From an uncultured Verrucomicrobia subdivision 3 bacterium (GTDB lineage: Bacteria > Verrucomicrobiota > Verrucomicrobiia > Limisphaerales > UBA11358), in the NCBI GenBank assembly GCA_903827955.1, contig CAIKKJ010000191.1, positions 1 through 62,621 on the forward strand: a stretch of DNA of 62,621 nucleotides. Reading direction: 5' to 3'. The notes under the pieces were generated by a model. It searched no databases. It was not told where the DNA came from and saw nothing but the letters and a program-made list of their open reading frames with translations. Positions 42,494-52,179 of the stretch are shown piece after piece (position 1 is the stretch's first letter; each line of letters begins with the position of its first letter). The position numbers were made by a program, and so were the translations under genes.

Positions 42494-44323
42494 TTACAGC
42501 GATTTCACTTTTTTCACAATCGCCGCGGCGTCGATGCCGAATGCCGCCATGAGTTCCGCCGCGTGGCCGGAGCGGGGGATGCCGTTGACTGCGAGCTTGT
42601 GCACCTTGATGCCTTCGCTGCTCAATTCGCCGGCGACGGCGTCGCCGAGACCGCCTTCAGAATAGTGATCTTCCACCGTGATGACGGTGTTGTTTGTCTT
42701 TTTCGCAGCGGCGAGAATTTCTTTTTTGCCGAGCGGCTTGATGCTGTAAGCGTCAATGACCGTAATGTTGATGCCTTCGGCTTTCAGCGTGTCCGCCGCT
42801 TTCAAAGCCTCGAACAACGTCACGCCCGCGCCGACGACGGTGACCTTGTCGCCGGTGCGCAACACTTTTGCGCCGCCGATGGGGAACTGCTCGTCGTTGC
42901 CGTAGATGACCGGCGTTTTCGGGCGCGAGGTGCGGAGGAAGCAGACGCCTTTGTGCGTCGCCATCTGCTCGAGCAATTTTTCCGTGGCGACGGCTTCCGC
43001 CGGATACAAAACGGTGCTGCCAACAATCGCCCGCATGAGCGCCAAATCTTCCAGCGCCATTTGTGACGGGCCGTCTTCGCCGATGCTGATGCCGACGTGC
43101 GAGCCGACGAGTTTCAAATTCGATTGCGAAATACCGGCGACGCGGATCTGATCCGCCGCACGCGTGAAGAACGTCGCAAACGTCGAGGCGAACGGAACAT
43201 GTCCGCGCGTGGCAAAACCAACGGCAACCGCGACCAAATTCTGTTCCGCGATGAAACACTCGGTGAAGCGGCTGGGGAAAGCTTTGAAGAATTTTTCCGC
43301 GTAGGTGGAATTCTTTGTGTCGCCATCCATCGCGACAATCGCGGGATTCGCGCCGCCAATACGGACGAGCGCGGCGCCGTAGGCTTCGCGCGTGGCGATG
43401 GCGTCGCCGAGTTTGTAGCTGATGGCCGGGTAGCTTGCCGGCGCGGCGAGGTTCGGCGCGGGCAATGGCGACGGTGATGCAATCGGCACGCCCAGGCCAG
43501 ATCTGGCGCTCGGGGACAGTTCGGCAATGGCCGCTGCGGCTTCGTCTTTGCTCAACGGTTTGCCGTGCCAGTTGTCTTTGTCTTGGATGAAGGAAACGCC
43601 CGCGCCTTTGTAAGTTTTGGCGATGATGACGAGCGGTTTTTCATCCAGGCCGACACCGCCCAGAACTTCGATGATTTCTTCGATATCGTGGCCGTCCACC
43701 ACTTCCACGCGCCAGCCGAACGCATCGAACCGTTTTGAATAAATGCTGATGTCGTGACCGAACATCGTCGCCTGGCTCTGGCCGAGGCGGTTCGCGTCTA
43801 CGATGGCGATGAGATTGCTCAACTTGTAAAAGCCCGCGAGGTTCGCTGCTTCCCAGACCGCGCCTTCGGCGATTTCGCCGTCGCCGAGCAAAACGTAGGT
43901 GTTGTAATCGAGATTGTCCTGCCGCGCGGCGAGCGCCATGCCCACGCCGACGCCGAGACCCTGGCCAAGTGAACCGGTCGCCACATCGGCGAACGCGAGG
44001 CGCGGAGTCGGATGACCTTCGAGGTCGTTGCCGAACTGGCGCAACTTCAAAAGTTCCGCGACGGGAACGAATCCATTTTCCGCCCACGCGGCGTAGAGCA
44101 GCGGCGCGGCGTGGCCTTTGGAGAGAATGAAACGGTCGTTGTTGTAGTAGTGCGGATTCTTCGCGTCATACTTCATGTGACCGAAGAACAGCGCGGCCGT
44201 GACATCCGCCGCCGAGAGGCAGGAAGTCGGGTGACCGCTACCCGCCGCCGTGGTGGCTTCGATGGAGTGGATGCGCAGTGTGTTGGCGATGCCCTTCAAC
44301 AGTTCGATGTCAGTTTCAATCAT
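42494..44323 (-). CDS. tkt: Transketolase
   Basis: A 609-residue single-chain transketolase. It has AAGSGHPTSCLSAADV, the ThDP motif LLGDGEIAEGAVWEAANLAG...IVDANRL, and the pyrimidine-domain TECFIAEQNLVAVAVGFA with the catalytic Glu. The C-terminal domain ends with AVNGIPRSGHAAELMAAFGI. It is slightly short compared with 630-680-residue enzymes. It moves two-carbon units in the pentose phosphate pathway. A divergent relative lies at 47697-49781, on the other side of a foreign gene block. Confidence 0.95.
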   Translation of the reverse strand: MIETDIELLKGIANTLRIHSIEATTAAGSGHPTSCLSAADVTAALFFGHMKYDAKNPHYYNNDRFILSKGHAAPLLYAAWAENGFVPVAELLKLRQFGNDLEGHPTPRLAFADVATGSLGQGLGVGVGMALAARQDNLDYNTYVLLGDGEIAEGAVWEAANLAGFYKLSNLIAIVDANRLGQSQATMFGHDISIYSKRFDAFGWRVEVVDGHDIEEIIEVLGGVGLDEKPLVIIAKTYKGAGVSFIQDKDNWHGKPLSKDEAAAAIAELSPSARSGLGVPIASPSPLPAPNLAAPASYPAISYKLGDAIATREAYGAALVRIGGANPAIVAMDGDTKNSTYAEKFFKAFPSRFTECFIAEQNLVAVAVGFATRGHVPFASTFATFFTRAADQIRVAGISQSNLKLVGSHVGISIGEDGPSQMALEDLALMRAIVGSTVLYPAEAVATEKLLEQMATHKGVCFLRTSRPKTPVIYGNDEQFPIGGAKVLRTGDKVTVVGAGVTLFEALKAADTLKAEGINITVIDAYSIKPLGKKEILAAAKKTNNTVITVEDHYSEGGLGDAVAGELSSEGIKVHKLAVNGIPRSGHAAELMAAFGIDAAAIVKKVKSL

Positions 44324-44435
44324 AAAAATTTAGAACGCAGAGGTTAGCCGACGCGCGTTCAAAGCCAAGACGGAAAATGATTAACAATCCGCATAGCCTT
44401 GGCGATGAATGTTGCTTGCCGTTACAATCCAAAAA

Positions 44436-45491
44436 ATGCCTGCCAAAAAATCCAAGTCGGTAAAAGTTGTAAGGGATTGGAAACGTGCTCCAAACAAAAA
44501 AACCACGCTTGCAACGAACCAACTGCACGAGGACACGACACCCTACATTGTTGAGACGCCCCGCAAACAACGCGCTTCTACCGTTGCCGCAAATCGCAAG
44601 TATGCCGTTGAGTTTGTCAGCACCGCAAAAAGCATTTCTACGGGTTGGTTGAAAACCTTCAACTTGGAAAATGCCGTTAGCTTTGGATTGCCCGAAGTGG
44701 ACGACCGTTACCACATCTGGCGCGTCCCGCTGGTGAAGGCGGGAACAAAAGACCGAATCGGTGAAGTGGTGATTGATGCCTATACTTCCTTGATTTCAGC
44801 AAGCGAGACCACCGCACCGGAAGTTTTGGAAGCACGTTTGCTTGGTCGGAACGAGACGGAAAAGCCGGAGATGAAATCAAACGGCCATCCCACTCAAATG
44901 CAGGCTTCGTTTGTTCGGAACACCGTGATTCTCGGCGACTGCGAGCAGGCGTTGCTGGATATGCCGTCGCAATCAGTGGATTTAATTTTTACTTCCCCGC
45001 CGTATTACAACGCTCGCCCTGAATACGAAGATTATCTTTCTTACGAAAGCTATCTGCTGAAAATGCGGCGCATCATTCACAACTGCCACCGCGTTTTGAG
45101 CGAAGGTAGATTCTTTGCGATGAATGTTTCACCTGTTTTGATTCGGCGAGCCAGTCGCAACGAAGCGTCTCAACGCATTGCCGTGCCGTTTGACTTGCAC
45201 CGAATTTTTGCCGAGGAGGGTTTTGATTTCATTGACGACATCCATTGGGTAAAGCCGTCGGGTGCGGGTTGGGCGACGGGACGCGGACGCCGATTTGCCG
45301 CCGACCGCCAACCGCTGCAATACAAGGCCGTGCCGGTGACGGAATACATTTTGGTTTATCGCAAGCACACGGACAAACTGATTGACTGGAACATTCGCAA
45401 CCACCCTGACCAGCAAGCTGTGAAGGATTCAAAAATCACGGGCGAATATGAAGCAACAAACCTCTGGCGGTCTTCTTTTGCTTTGAATTAG
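44436..45491 (+). CDS. DNA methyltransferase (N4-cytosine/N6-adenine), C-terminally truncated
   Basis: The ATG at 44436 gives 351 residues. After a unique N-terminal domain (about 1-160) it carries the target motif TSPPYYNARPEYEDY (S187-P-P-Y), the GRFFAMNVSP strand and EYILVYRKHTDKLIDWNI. The order is motif IV first, so the SAM-binding motif I (DPFxGSGT type) should follow near the end. The protein stops at ATNLWRSSFALN with no such motif, and none is seen in the downstream frame. It therefore probably lacks methyltransferase activity. The + strand gene begins a foreign, AT-richer block between the two transketolases. Confidence 0.82.
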   Translation: MPAKKSKSVKVVRDWKRAPNKKTTLATNQLHEDTTPYIVETPRKQRASTVAANRKYAVEFVSTAKSISTGWLKTFNLENAVSFGLPEVDDRYHIWRVPLVKAGTKDRIGEVVIDAYTSLISASETTAPEVLEARLLGRNETEKPEMKSNGHPTQMQASFVRNTVILGDCEQALLDMPSQSVDLIFTSPPYYNARPEYEDYLSYESYLLKMRRIIHNCHRVLSEGRFFAMNVSPVLIRRASRNEASQRIAVPFDLHRIFAEEGFDFIDDIHWVKPSGAGWATGRGRRFAADRQPLQYKAVPVTEYILVYRKHTDKLIDWNIRNHPDQQAVKDSKITGEYEATNLWRSSFALN

Positions 45492-45500
45492 AATCGGGCA

Positions 45501-46535
45501 ATGCCAAAACCGATGCTGCAAAAATTCACAAATCAAGACCGGCAGCTTGTTGTAAAAGAGCTTGAGAGGATTCAAAAAACCAAGCTCGAACCATTTCCCG
45601 TCTCTCGAAAACTTTTTTCAGATGCGAGCGGAAAGTTTTATTGTGTTTTCGGTGGAACTGGCGATTGGCATGGCGTGCCTGCGGCCTTGATGTCACAGAT
45701 TGAACGGAATGCCGCTAAAACACTGCTCGTCATCGCCAAAAAATATACGACGCGAATAAACCTATGCGTCTCTTCTGCGGAAACATTCATTGCCAACAAA
45801 AAGAAACTCCCGCGAACCAGTGTTGGGGGCTATCAGTTTCATACGGTTGTCGAAGAAGATGGTGTTCGCCTCTTTCAAATTCCAGAAGTTGAACTGAAAA
45901 AAGTTAGCGAGATCGTATTGCCGATTCAGGGACGCGGCCCGGCATTTGGTTCTGATGTCTCCAAAATAATAAACATAGATATGCTTCCATCGGCAAAAAT
46001 GCCGAAGCTGGAAGATGACGAAGAGGCAACGCACAGCGACATCGAGGCCAAGCTTTTGTTGATCGGCTCATATCTTGGCTACCGAACTTTCACACCAGAC
46101 AAGTCGAAGAAAAGTCGGTATGGAAAATTGGGTGATTTATGTTCGGAACAAGAAATTCCGACCGATTATGTCCCCGCACGGCAATTGGCCACCGTGAAAA
46201 ACATTGATGTGATTTGGTTCGATGCGGATGGTTTACCAACACATTGTTATGAAGTTGAGCATTCAACCGATGTAACCAAAGGGCTTTTGAGGCTTTATCA
46301 AATCCGAAAGCTGCGGATCAAGATGTTCATAATCGCGGCAGACAAAGCTAAAACCAAATTCGAGACAGAACTAAAAAAAGACCCGTTCTATCAAGTCAAA
46401 GAGGAATACATTTTCAAAAGCTACCAAGAGCTTGAGGATTTTTTCGATTCTGTTAAGCGATTCACTTTTTTGAAAGATTCATTTTTGCTTGAAGAACAGT
46501 TGTCCAAGCCCAAAAAAAGGAAAACAAATGAATAG
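45501..46535 (+). CDS. Putative restriction endonuclease-like protein
   Basis: A 344-residue protein 9 bases after the methyltransferase stop. The N-terminal half is not recognised. The second half has an IEAKLLLIGSYLGYRTFTPD helix-strand, IDVIWFDADGLPTHCYEVEH and DVTKGLLRLYQIRKL. The D ... E-x-E arrangement resembles a PD-(D/E)xK-type nuclease core with Glu in place of Lys. Position beside a methyltransferase supports a restriction role. It overlaps the next frame by 8 bases (ATGAATAG). Confidence 0.6.
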   Translation: MPKPMLQKFTNQDRQLVVKELERIQKTKLEPFPVSRKLFSDASGKFYCVFGGTGDWHGVPAALMSQIERNAAKTLLVIAKKYTTRINLCVSSAETFIANKKKLPRTSVGGYQFHTVVEEDGVRLFQIPEVELKKVSEIVLPIQGRGPAFGSDVSKIINIDMLPSAKMPKLEDDEEATHSDIEAKLLLIGSYLGYRTFTPDKSKKSRYGKLGDLCSEQEIPTDYVPARQLATVKNIDVIWFDADGLPTHCYEVEHSTDVTKGLLRLYQIRKLRIKMFIIAADKAKTKFETELKKDPFYQVKEEYIFKSYQELEDFFDSVKRFTFLKDSFLLEEQLSKPKKRKTNE

Positions 46536-47211
46536 TCGAACATTGATTGCTGCGCGTCCGGCAGTTCCTGCACAGATTTTCACGACTGGAGCATATTTAA
46601 GTCCCGTGAAATGTGTTGTTGATGGGCGGGAGCATTGGCTGTGGAAAGTTGACGAATTTCACGATGATTCTTTTCAGCTTGGTGAAGAATGTAATCCCGT
46701 CGAGAATTCAAAGACTTTGGCCGGATTGATGTCTGTTCAATCCTGATTTAGAAAACCTTCAAAAGTATTTTGGCTCTCAAGCAAAATTGGTGAGCGCGAA
46801 GCCGATGCCACACTCTTGGTAGCTGACGGACAGGCAGTTCGTTTTGATTTGGGATTCATTGGCAAAGGAAATCCAGAAATTACGAAAGACAAGGTTTCAC
46901 GATTCGAGCGCAACTTTGAAATTGGCGAACATAAGTTTCACTCCGCTACTTGCATCATCGTGGATCGCGTCGGTGCAAGTTCAGCGCTGGAAGATCAAGC
47001 CAAACGAGCCGGAGCGAAACTCATTCAAATGAGCATGAGCTATTGGCCGATTGAACTCGCGCAATGGCTGTTCAGTGAATTCAAATACAAATCAGATATT
47101 TTAACCACCAAGCCGGAAGACTTGTCCAATCTGCTAAAAAAGAAACTCGCCGCCGTTTCATTCGAGAATTTTGTTCAAGGACTCACCGTTTCAGAAGCGG
47201 AAGAAGAATAA
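46528..47211 (+). pseudogene. Disrupted accessory gene of the restriction-modification-like block
   Basis: The first part (46528-46746, MNSRTLIAARPAVPAQIFTT...) ends at TGA 46744-46746. The second part (to 47211, ...LLVADGQAVRFDLGFIGKGN...VSEAEEE) is in the same frame with no clear start. Between them the +1 frame reads LFNPDLENLQKYFGSQAKLV, which looks more protein-like than the in-frame reading, so two compensating frameshifts are likely. If intact it would have been about 220 residues. The family is not recognised. Confidence 0.6.
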
Positions 47212-47243
47212 TTTCACCGCCCGGTTGCGCGGATAAAAGCCGA

Positions 47244-47660
47244 TCACTGCGGCAGAACGTCACCGGCGACATTGCAACTGGGCAGCTCGCCGACGGCATT
47301 GAGGGAATAGGTTCCACCTTCGGGACAAACAGGAAAAACTCCGTCCTTCAGATACGGCAATAGGTCGCGCGCGGTCGGCACAGCGGCATCGTTCTTGTTT
47401 TTTTCGAGCGCCCACTGTTGTTTGGCCGCGTCAATCTGCCGAAGATTGTTGATGCAGGCGTTTTGGTTGATGACCGCCGCGCCGGCGAGGGCGAGCCTTT
47501 GTTTTTCAGTCTGGAGCTGCTGCAAATGATCCTGTTGCAAGTTGAGCGCGGTGCGGGCGGTGGCGAGCCGGTCGGCCAATTGATTATTTTCCGTCTGAAG
47601 CTGCTGGGCGCTAGTCAGTGCGGCGGCGAGCTTGGCGGTAGCGGCGCTCTGTGAGCGCCG
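47244..47660 (-). pseudogene. 5'-truncated paralogue of the coiled-coil/pseudopilin-like protein
   Basis: The minus-strand frame (open from 47660 to the TGA at 47244) reads ...QLADRLATARTALNLQQDHL, ACINNLRQIDAAKQQWALEK, CPEGGTYSLNAVGELPSCNV and AGDVLPQ. It is a clear relative of the protein at 22834-23454, but its membrane segment and first half of the coiled coil are missing. The frame opens only with TTG at 47579, and a palindromic repeat (47637-47694) lies exactly where the lost 5' part should be. It is probably dead. Confidence 0.75.
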
Positions 47661-47694
47661 TTAAAGATTGAGCCGGTCATAGACCGTCGCTGCA
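47637..47694. repeat. REP-like doublet of palindromes
   Basis: Hairpin one is CGGCGCTC tgt GAGCGCCG (47642-47660) and hairpin two CGGTC ata GACCG (47674-47686). The outer edges, GTAGCGGCG and CGTCGCTGC, are imperfect complements, so the whole unit is a REP doublet. It lies between the tkt-like stop (47697) and the truncated gene and has replaced the 5' end of that gene. Confidence 0.7.
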
Positions 47695-47696
47695 GG

Positions 47697-49781
47697 TTAT
47701 TTTCCGAGCAGCGCCAGCGCCGCTTCCGCCAGCTTCGGCGCAGTCAGCCCGTGCTTCACATAAAGTTCTTCGGCCATGTAAGCCGACTGGCCGAACTCAT
47801 CGTCTATCCCCAGCGTCTTGATGGTGTGCGCGATACCGGAATTTGAAAGCGCGTGCGACACTTGCGCGCCCATGCCGCCGATGATCTGGTGGTCTTCGAT
47901 GGTGACAACTTTTCCGCCGCACGCTTTCACCGCCGCGCCGATGCTCTCGATGTCCACGCGGTTCACGAACGGATTGCTGATGACGGTCGCTTTCACACCT
48001 TTCGCCGCGAGCAGTTTTCCGGCTTCAATGGCTTTGTTCACCAGCACACCGCAGCCGATGAGCACCACGTCGCTGCCGGTGGAAAGAACCTGCGCCTTGC
48101 CCCACGGATATTTTGCGCCTTCGATCCACGTCAGCGGATAATTTTCGCGGCCGACAAAAAAGATGTAGCTGTTGCCGTCTTTGCCCGCCGCGCGGTCGGA
48201 GGCGAATTGCTGGATGGCTTGATACATCAGTGATTCCGCCTCGTCGAAGCAGCTCGGCGCGATGACAACCGTGTGCGGAATCGCCGAGAGTGCGGCAAAA
48301 TACGTGGTGGCCTGATGGCTCGCGCCGTCCGCCGCGTCTTGAAAACCGATGTGCGAAAACATCGCGATGACCGGCGCTTGCGAGAGCGCGGCCATCGTGA
48401 GCGGAAGATTTCCTTTCGTCACGCCGAATTGTCCGAACGTGTCCACGATGGGAATGAAACCGGATTTCGACAAACCAGCGGCGACGCTGATCATGTTCGA
48501 TTCCGCGATGCCGACTTCGATGAAGCGGTCGGGAAAACTTTTCTGGAAAAAGCTGATGCCCGTCGAGCCTTGCACATCGGCGGACACGGAATAAACTGGC
48601 AAACCTTCGGTCGCCGCGCGCACGGCGGCTTTCGCGAGGCCGGCTTGAACTTTGTCCGTCTTCGGTTTCGCTGGAGCAGCAACGCCAGACGCGGCTGCTG
48701 CATCGGCCTTGGCTTTTTTCGCGGCTTCGGATTTTTCCCAATTGCCGCGCAGAGTTTGTGCCCACGTCATCAAATCAGCCGGCACAGTGTCGCCTTTGAA
48801 AAGTTCCGTCATCCAGTCGCAAATTTTCTCGCCGTTCGCGAGCGGGAAGCCGTGGCCGCCGGCAGAGTTTTCCTCGGTGGCCTTGATGCCGTAGCCTTTA
48901 ACTGTTTTGCAAATCACGGCGACGGGTTGCTTCGGATTCGCCTTGGCCGCAGCGATGGCTTTTTCCACCGCGAGATAAACTTCCTGCAAATTATTTCCAT
49001 TGGGAACATTGATGACATTCCAGCCGAGCGCAGGCATCGCGGCGAACGACGGTTGCATCGAGAACGAATCTTTCGTGATGCGACCGGAAAGTTTCGTGTC
49101 GTTGTCGGAAATTAGCAGCACGAACGGATTCACGCGATCTTTCGCAGCGAGGCCGGGAATCGCGGCGAACGCTTCTTTGGCTTCGCCTTCCATGCTCGCG
49201 CCGTCGCTGACGACGCAGATCGTCACGCGGTCCCGCTTCGCTACCTTGTCGCCGATGGCCAGGCCTTGCGCCTGCGGCAGCGACGAGCCGAGCGGGCCGT
49301 TGCTCATCAAGACGCCTGCGGGATTGATGTGCGATTCGCCATGGCCGGTGAGCTTGCTGGAGATGCTGCGGAAACCTTTGAGCGTGTCGAACGTCATGCC
49401 GTCGAAACCATAAAGCGCGCGCAACGCATAAACGCCATTCTCCGCGTGGCCGGCGTCGTTGATGTAGTTGAACGCCTCATGCCACTCGCGTCCTTGCGTG
49501 GCGAACATGATGCCGTGAATCGCCGCGTTCATTTCCGCGAACGCAGCCGGGCCACCCCAGTGGCACGCCGCGCCACCGACGACGGCATGGACATCCATCA
49601 ACGCCACGAGCGCCCGCGTCGCGCGCGGATCGGCGAGCGTGATTTCCGTGCCGGCAGCATTTTTTACCTTGGCGGAATATTTCGGTGCGGCCGTGGGCGT
49701 GGACGCGAGTTTAGATTTGAGTTGGAGCGGCGCGAGCGGCGGGGCTTGCACGGCTTGGACGACGGAGGTATCAGCGGCCAT
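47697..49781 (-). CDS. Divergent transketolase-like enzyme
   Basis: A 694-residue protein with transketolase layout but unusual motifs. The cofactor motif is CVVSDGASMEGEAKEAF ... LLISDND instead of GDG-N. MSNGPLGSSLPQAQGLAIGD matches the transketolase GPLGQG block, and FIEVGIAESNMISVAAGLSK holds the catalytic-type Glu. An Ala/Lys-rich linker (about 350-375) joins the two halves. The first 40 residues are Ala/Pro-rich and not conserved in known enzymes. It may be a transketolase with a changed donor or a related ThDP enzyme. Confidence 0.85.
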   Translation of the reverse strand: MAADTSVVQAVQAPPLAPLQLKSKLASTPTAAPKYSAKVKNAAGTEITLADPRATRALVALMDVHAVVGGAACHWGGPAAFAEMNAAIHGIMFATQGREWHEAFNYINDAGHAENGVYALRALYGFDGMTFDTLKGFRSISSKLTGHGESHINPAGVLMSNGPLGSSLPQAQGLAIGDKVAKRDRVTICVVSDGASMEGEAKEAFAAIPGLAAKDRVNPFVLLISDNDTKLSGRITKDSFSMQPSFAAMPALGWNVINVPNGNNLQEVYLAVEKAIAAAKANPKQPVAVICKTVKGYGIKATEENSAGGHGFPLANGEKICDWMTELFKGDTVPADLMTWAQTLRGNWEKSEAAKKAKADAAAASGVAAPAKPKTDKVQAGLAKAAVRAATEGLPVYSVSADVQGSTGISFFQKSFPDRFIEVGIAESNMISVAAGLSKSGFIPIVDTFGQFGVTKGNLPLTMAALSQAPVIAMFSHIGFQDAADGASHQATTYFAALSAIPHTVVIAPSCFDEAESLMYQAIQQFASDRAAGKDGNSYIFFVGRENYPLTWIEGAKYPWGKAQVLSTGSDVVLIGCGVLVNKAIEAGKLLAAKGVKATVISNPFVNRVDIESIGAAVKACGGKVVTIEDHQIIGGMGAQVSHALSNSGIAHTIKTLGIDDEFGQSAYMAEELYVKHGLTAPKLAEAALALLGK

Positions 49782-49980
49782 AAATTTTAAGCAATGTTAA
49801 GGAATGATTCTAAGTCGGCGGCGGCAAAAGAGAAGGGCGAATTCTGTGAAAATGATGCAAACAATTCATCAAAGCCAGCATTTTGGCTCGCGGCTTGGCG
49901 GACGTTCGGTCGGAAAATCCTGAAGGGATTAAAACAGGTAAGGCCACATCATTTATCGGCAGGGTTGCATCAGATGGTCA

Positions 49981-50010
49981 TTGACACTTCCGACGGCGCG
50001 GGATTACAAC
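49981..50010 (+). promoter_or_regulatory. Candidate promoter of the second kinase gene
   Basis: A perfect TTGACA (49981-49986) is followed after 18 bases by TACAAC (50005-50010), four of six matches. It lies 52 bases before the chosen kinase ATG in the 280-base gap between divergent genes. Confidence 0.4.
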
Positions 50011-50061
50011 AAGTCATTGCCGCAACATGTGTCAGATAATCTTTGCCACTTGAAGGTTTTA

Positions 50062-52179
50062 ATGAGCAAGAATTCCAGCAGCCTCACCGGCACCAGATTT
50101 CAGAGCCGTTTCGGTCTGCGGACGGTAGGGATGCTCGTTTTCTTATTGTCCCTTGCAATGCTGATGAGCTTGGGGCGGGCAGAGGAATTGCGCACTGCCG
50201 AGGCGGTGCGGGCGCTGAAAACGGAGCAGGCACCAAAAAAAATACCGGTGCGTCTGCGCGGTGTGGTGACTTTTTTTGATGAGCAGCTGTATTCTCGATT
50301 CATTCAGGACGACACGGCGGGCATCTATCTTCAGGCGTCCACAAACACGCGCACGCTCTTTCCCGGGCAGTTGGTGGAAATAGTGGGGGCCACCAGTCCC
50401 GGCGAATATGCACCGGTGGTTTTGGTCAACGATGTGCAGGTATTGGGTGAGGCGCCGCTGCCTCCGCCCAAGCCGGTGAATTACGAACAACTCGCCACTG
50501 GCATTGAAGACAGCCAGTTCGTGGAAATCACTGGCATTGTCCGGTCGGTTCGGCCCTTGGAAAAGACGCCGTATTTTGACATTGAAATTGTCACCGGGGG
50601 CGGTCGACTGCTGGTTTATGCGAAAAGCCTTCCGGTGGCGGAGGCTAAGGAACTGCTTGATAGCACCGTGCGCGTGCGTGGCGTTTGTTCTACGCAGTTT
50701 AATCATCAGCGCCAGCTCTTTGCCATCCGGCTCATGGTGCCGCGTCCGGATGATATAAAAATTGAAGCCCCAGCGGCTGAGAATCCCTACGAAACCTATG
50801 CGCATCCGATCAGCAGTTTGTTGCAATTTACCCCGCAGAAAAGCTATGGCCACCGCGTGAAACTGGCCGGCACGGTGATTTATTTTGATCCCGGCACGGC
50901 CTTATTTCTTCAGGATAGCAACCACGGGGTGGAGATTCAGACGAAGGAACATATTCCGCTGGCTCTAGGGGATCGGGTGGAGGCGCTGGGATTCGTCGGC
51001 CAGGGCGACTATACGCCGTTGCTGCAAGATGCGGTGTACCGGAAAATTTCCAAGGGGCCGACTTTGGCCGCACTACCGCTGACCGCCGACGGAGCATTGA
51101 AAGGCGATCACGATTGCCAGTTGATTCAAGTTACCGGTCGTTTAATTGACCGCACTCAGCATGCGAATGAACAATTCCTCATTTTACAGGCCAGTAATTT
51201 TATTTTTCAGGCCAGTCTCAAACAGGCCGATGGACGCGATAATTTTATCCGGCTGGCCAACGGCAGTCGCGTGGCAGTGACAGGCGTGTGCCGGATTGAA
51301 CCCGGCAAGTGGGAGGCGGGTGAAAACTGGCGGGCAAAATCATTCAGCGTCCTGCTCCGTTCACCAGAGGATGTGGTTCTGCTGGAGGCGCCGTCTTGGT
51401 GGACCTTGGAGAAAGTGTTGTGGATTGCCGGGGCGTTCGCCTTCGCTACCCTGGCCGCCTTTGGGTGGATTGGGGTGTTGCGGCGGCAGGTGGCAGAACG
51501 GACGCGTGAGTTGGAAGTCCAAATTCAGCAACGCCAGCTCGCCGAACGCCGGCGCGAAATTGAACAGGAACGTGCTCGCGTGGCCCACGACTTGCACGAC
51601 GACCTGGGTTCCCGTTTGACCGAGGTTAATATGCTGGCCACCCTGGCCAAAAGTCAGACCACGTCACCTGACGAAAAAGAGCGCTACCTAACGGAACTGA
51701 CCGGGACGGCGGGCCAAATGGTAACTTCGCTCGATGAAATCGTCTGGGCGGTGAATCCCCGCAACGACACCATCGCCTCGCTGGCGAGTTATTTTGGCGC
51801 CTACGCGCAACGGTTGCTCGACATGGCCGCCATCACCTGTGGTTTGGATATCGCCGAGGATTTGCCGGAGCATCCGCTGAACCCGAAATTTCGGCAGGAA
51901 CTTTTTTTTGCCTTCAAAGAGGCGCTCAATAATGTCCTCCGCCATGCGGCGGCCACGCAGGTCTGGCTGCGGATTTCCGTGCACGAGGCCAGCCTGATTG
52001 TGGAGGTGGCGGACAATGGCCATGGTTTTGATCCGCAAAAACGGCAGGCGGGCGATGACGGGATTGCGAACATGAACGAGCGAATGCGAGGTCTGGGAGG
52101 CATGTGCGAAGTCACCAGCGACCCGAAGCTGGGAACGACGGTTCGCTTTCGCGCACCGCTGCCCGACGAAAGCTTATGA
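50062..52179 (+). CDS. Sensor histidine kinase with OB-like periplasmic repeats (HisKA_3)
   Basis: The ATG at 50062 has an AAGG ribosome site and gives 705 residues; an ATG at 49981 is in the promoter region. A membrane segment near residues 23-40 is followed by four OB-fold-like repeats (about 60-430), for example IPVRLRGVVTFFDEQLYSRF and HRVKLAGTVIYFDPGTALFL. A second membrane segment lies at about 448-470. The kinase has His512 in RVAHDLHDDLGSRL, the DEIVWAVNPRND stretch and DNGHGF ATPase motif. It shares its kinase half with the propeller kinase at 13481 but has a quite different sensor. It overlaps its regulator by ATGA. Confidence 0.92.
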   Translation: MSKNSSSLTGTRFQSRFGLRTVGMLVFLLSLAMLMSLGRAEELRTAEAVRALKTEQAPKKIPVRLRGVVTFFDEQLYSRFIQDDTAGIYLQASTNTRTLFPGQLVEIVGATSPGEYAPVVLVNDVQVLGEAPLPPPKPVNYEQLATGIEDSQFVEITGIVRSVRPLEKTPYFDIEIVTGGGRLLVYAKSLPVAEAKELLDSTVRVRGVCSTQFNHQRQLFAIRLMVPRPDDIKIEAPAAENPYETYAHPISSLLQFTPQKSYGHRVKLAGTVIYFDPGTALFLQDSNHGVEIQTKEHIPLALGDRVEALGFVGQGDYTPLLQDAVYRKISKGPTLAALPLTADGALKGDHDCQLIQVTGRLIDRTQHANEQFLILQASNFIFQASLKQADGRDNFIRLANGSRVAVTGVCRIEPGKWEAGENWRAKSFSVLLRSPEDVVLLEAPSWWTLEKVLWIAGAFAFATLAAFGWIGVLRRQVAERTRELEVQIQQRQLAERRREIEQERARVAHDLHDDLGSRLTEVNMLATLAKSQTTSPDEKERYLTELTGTAGQMVTSLDEIVWAVNPRNDTIASLASYFGAYAQRLLDMAAITCGLDIAEDLPEHPLNPKFRQELFFAFKEALNNVLRHAAATQVWLRISVHEASLIVEVADNGHGFDPQKRQAGDDGIANMNERMRGLGGMCEVTSDPKLGTTVRFRAPLPDESL

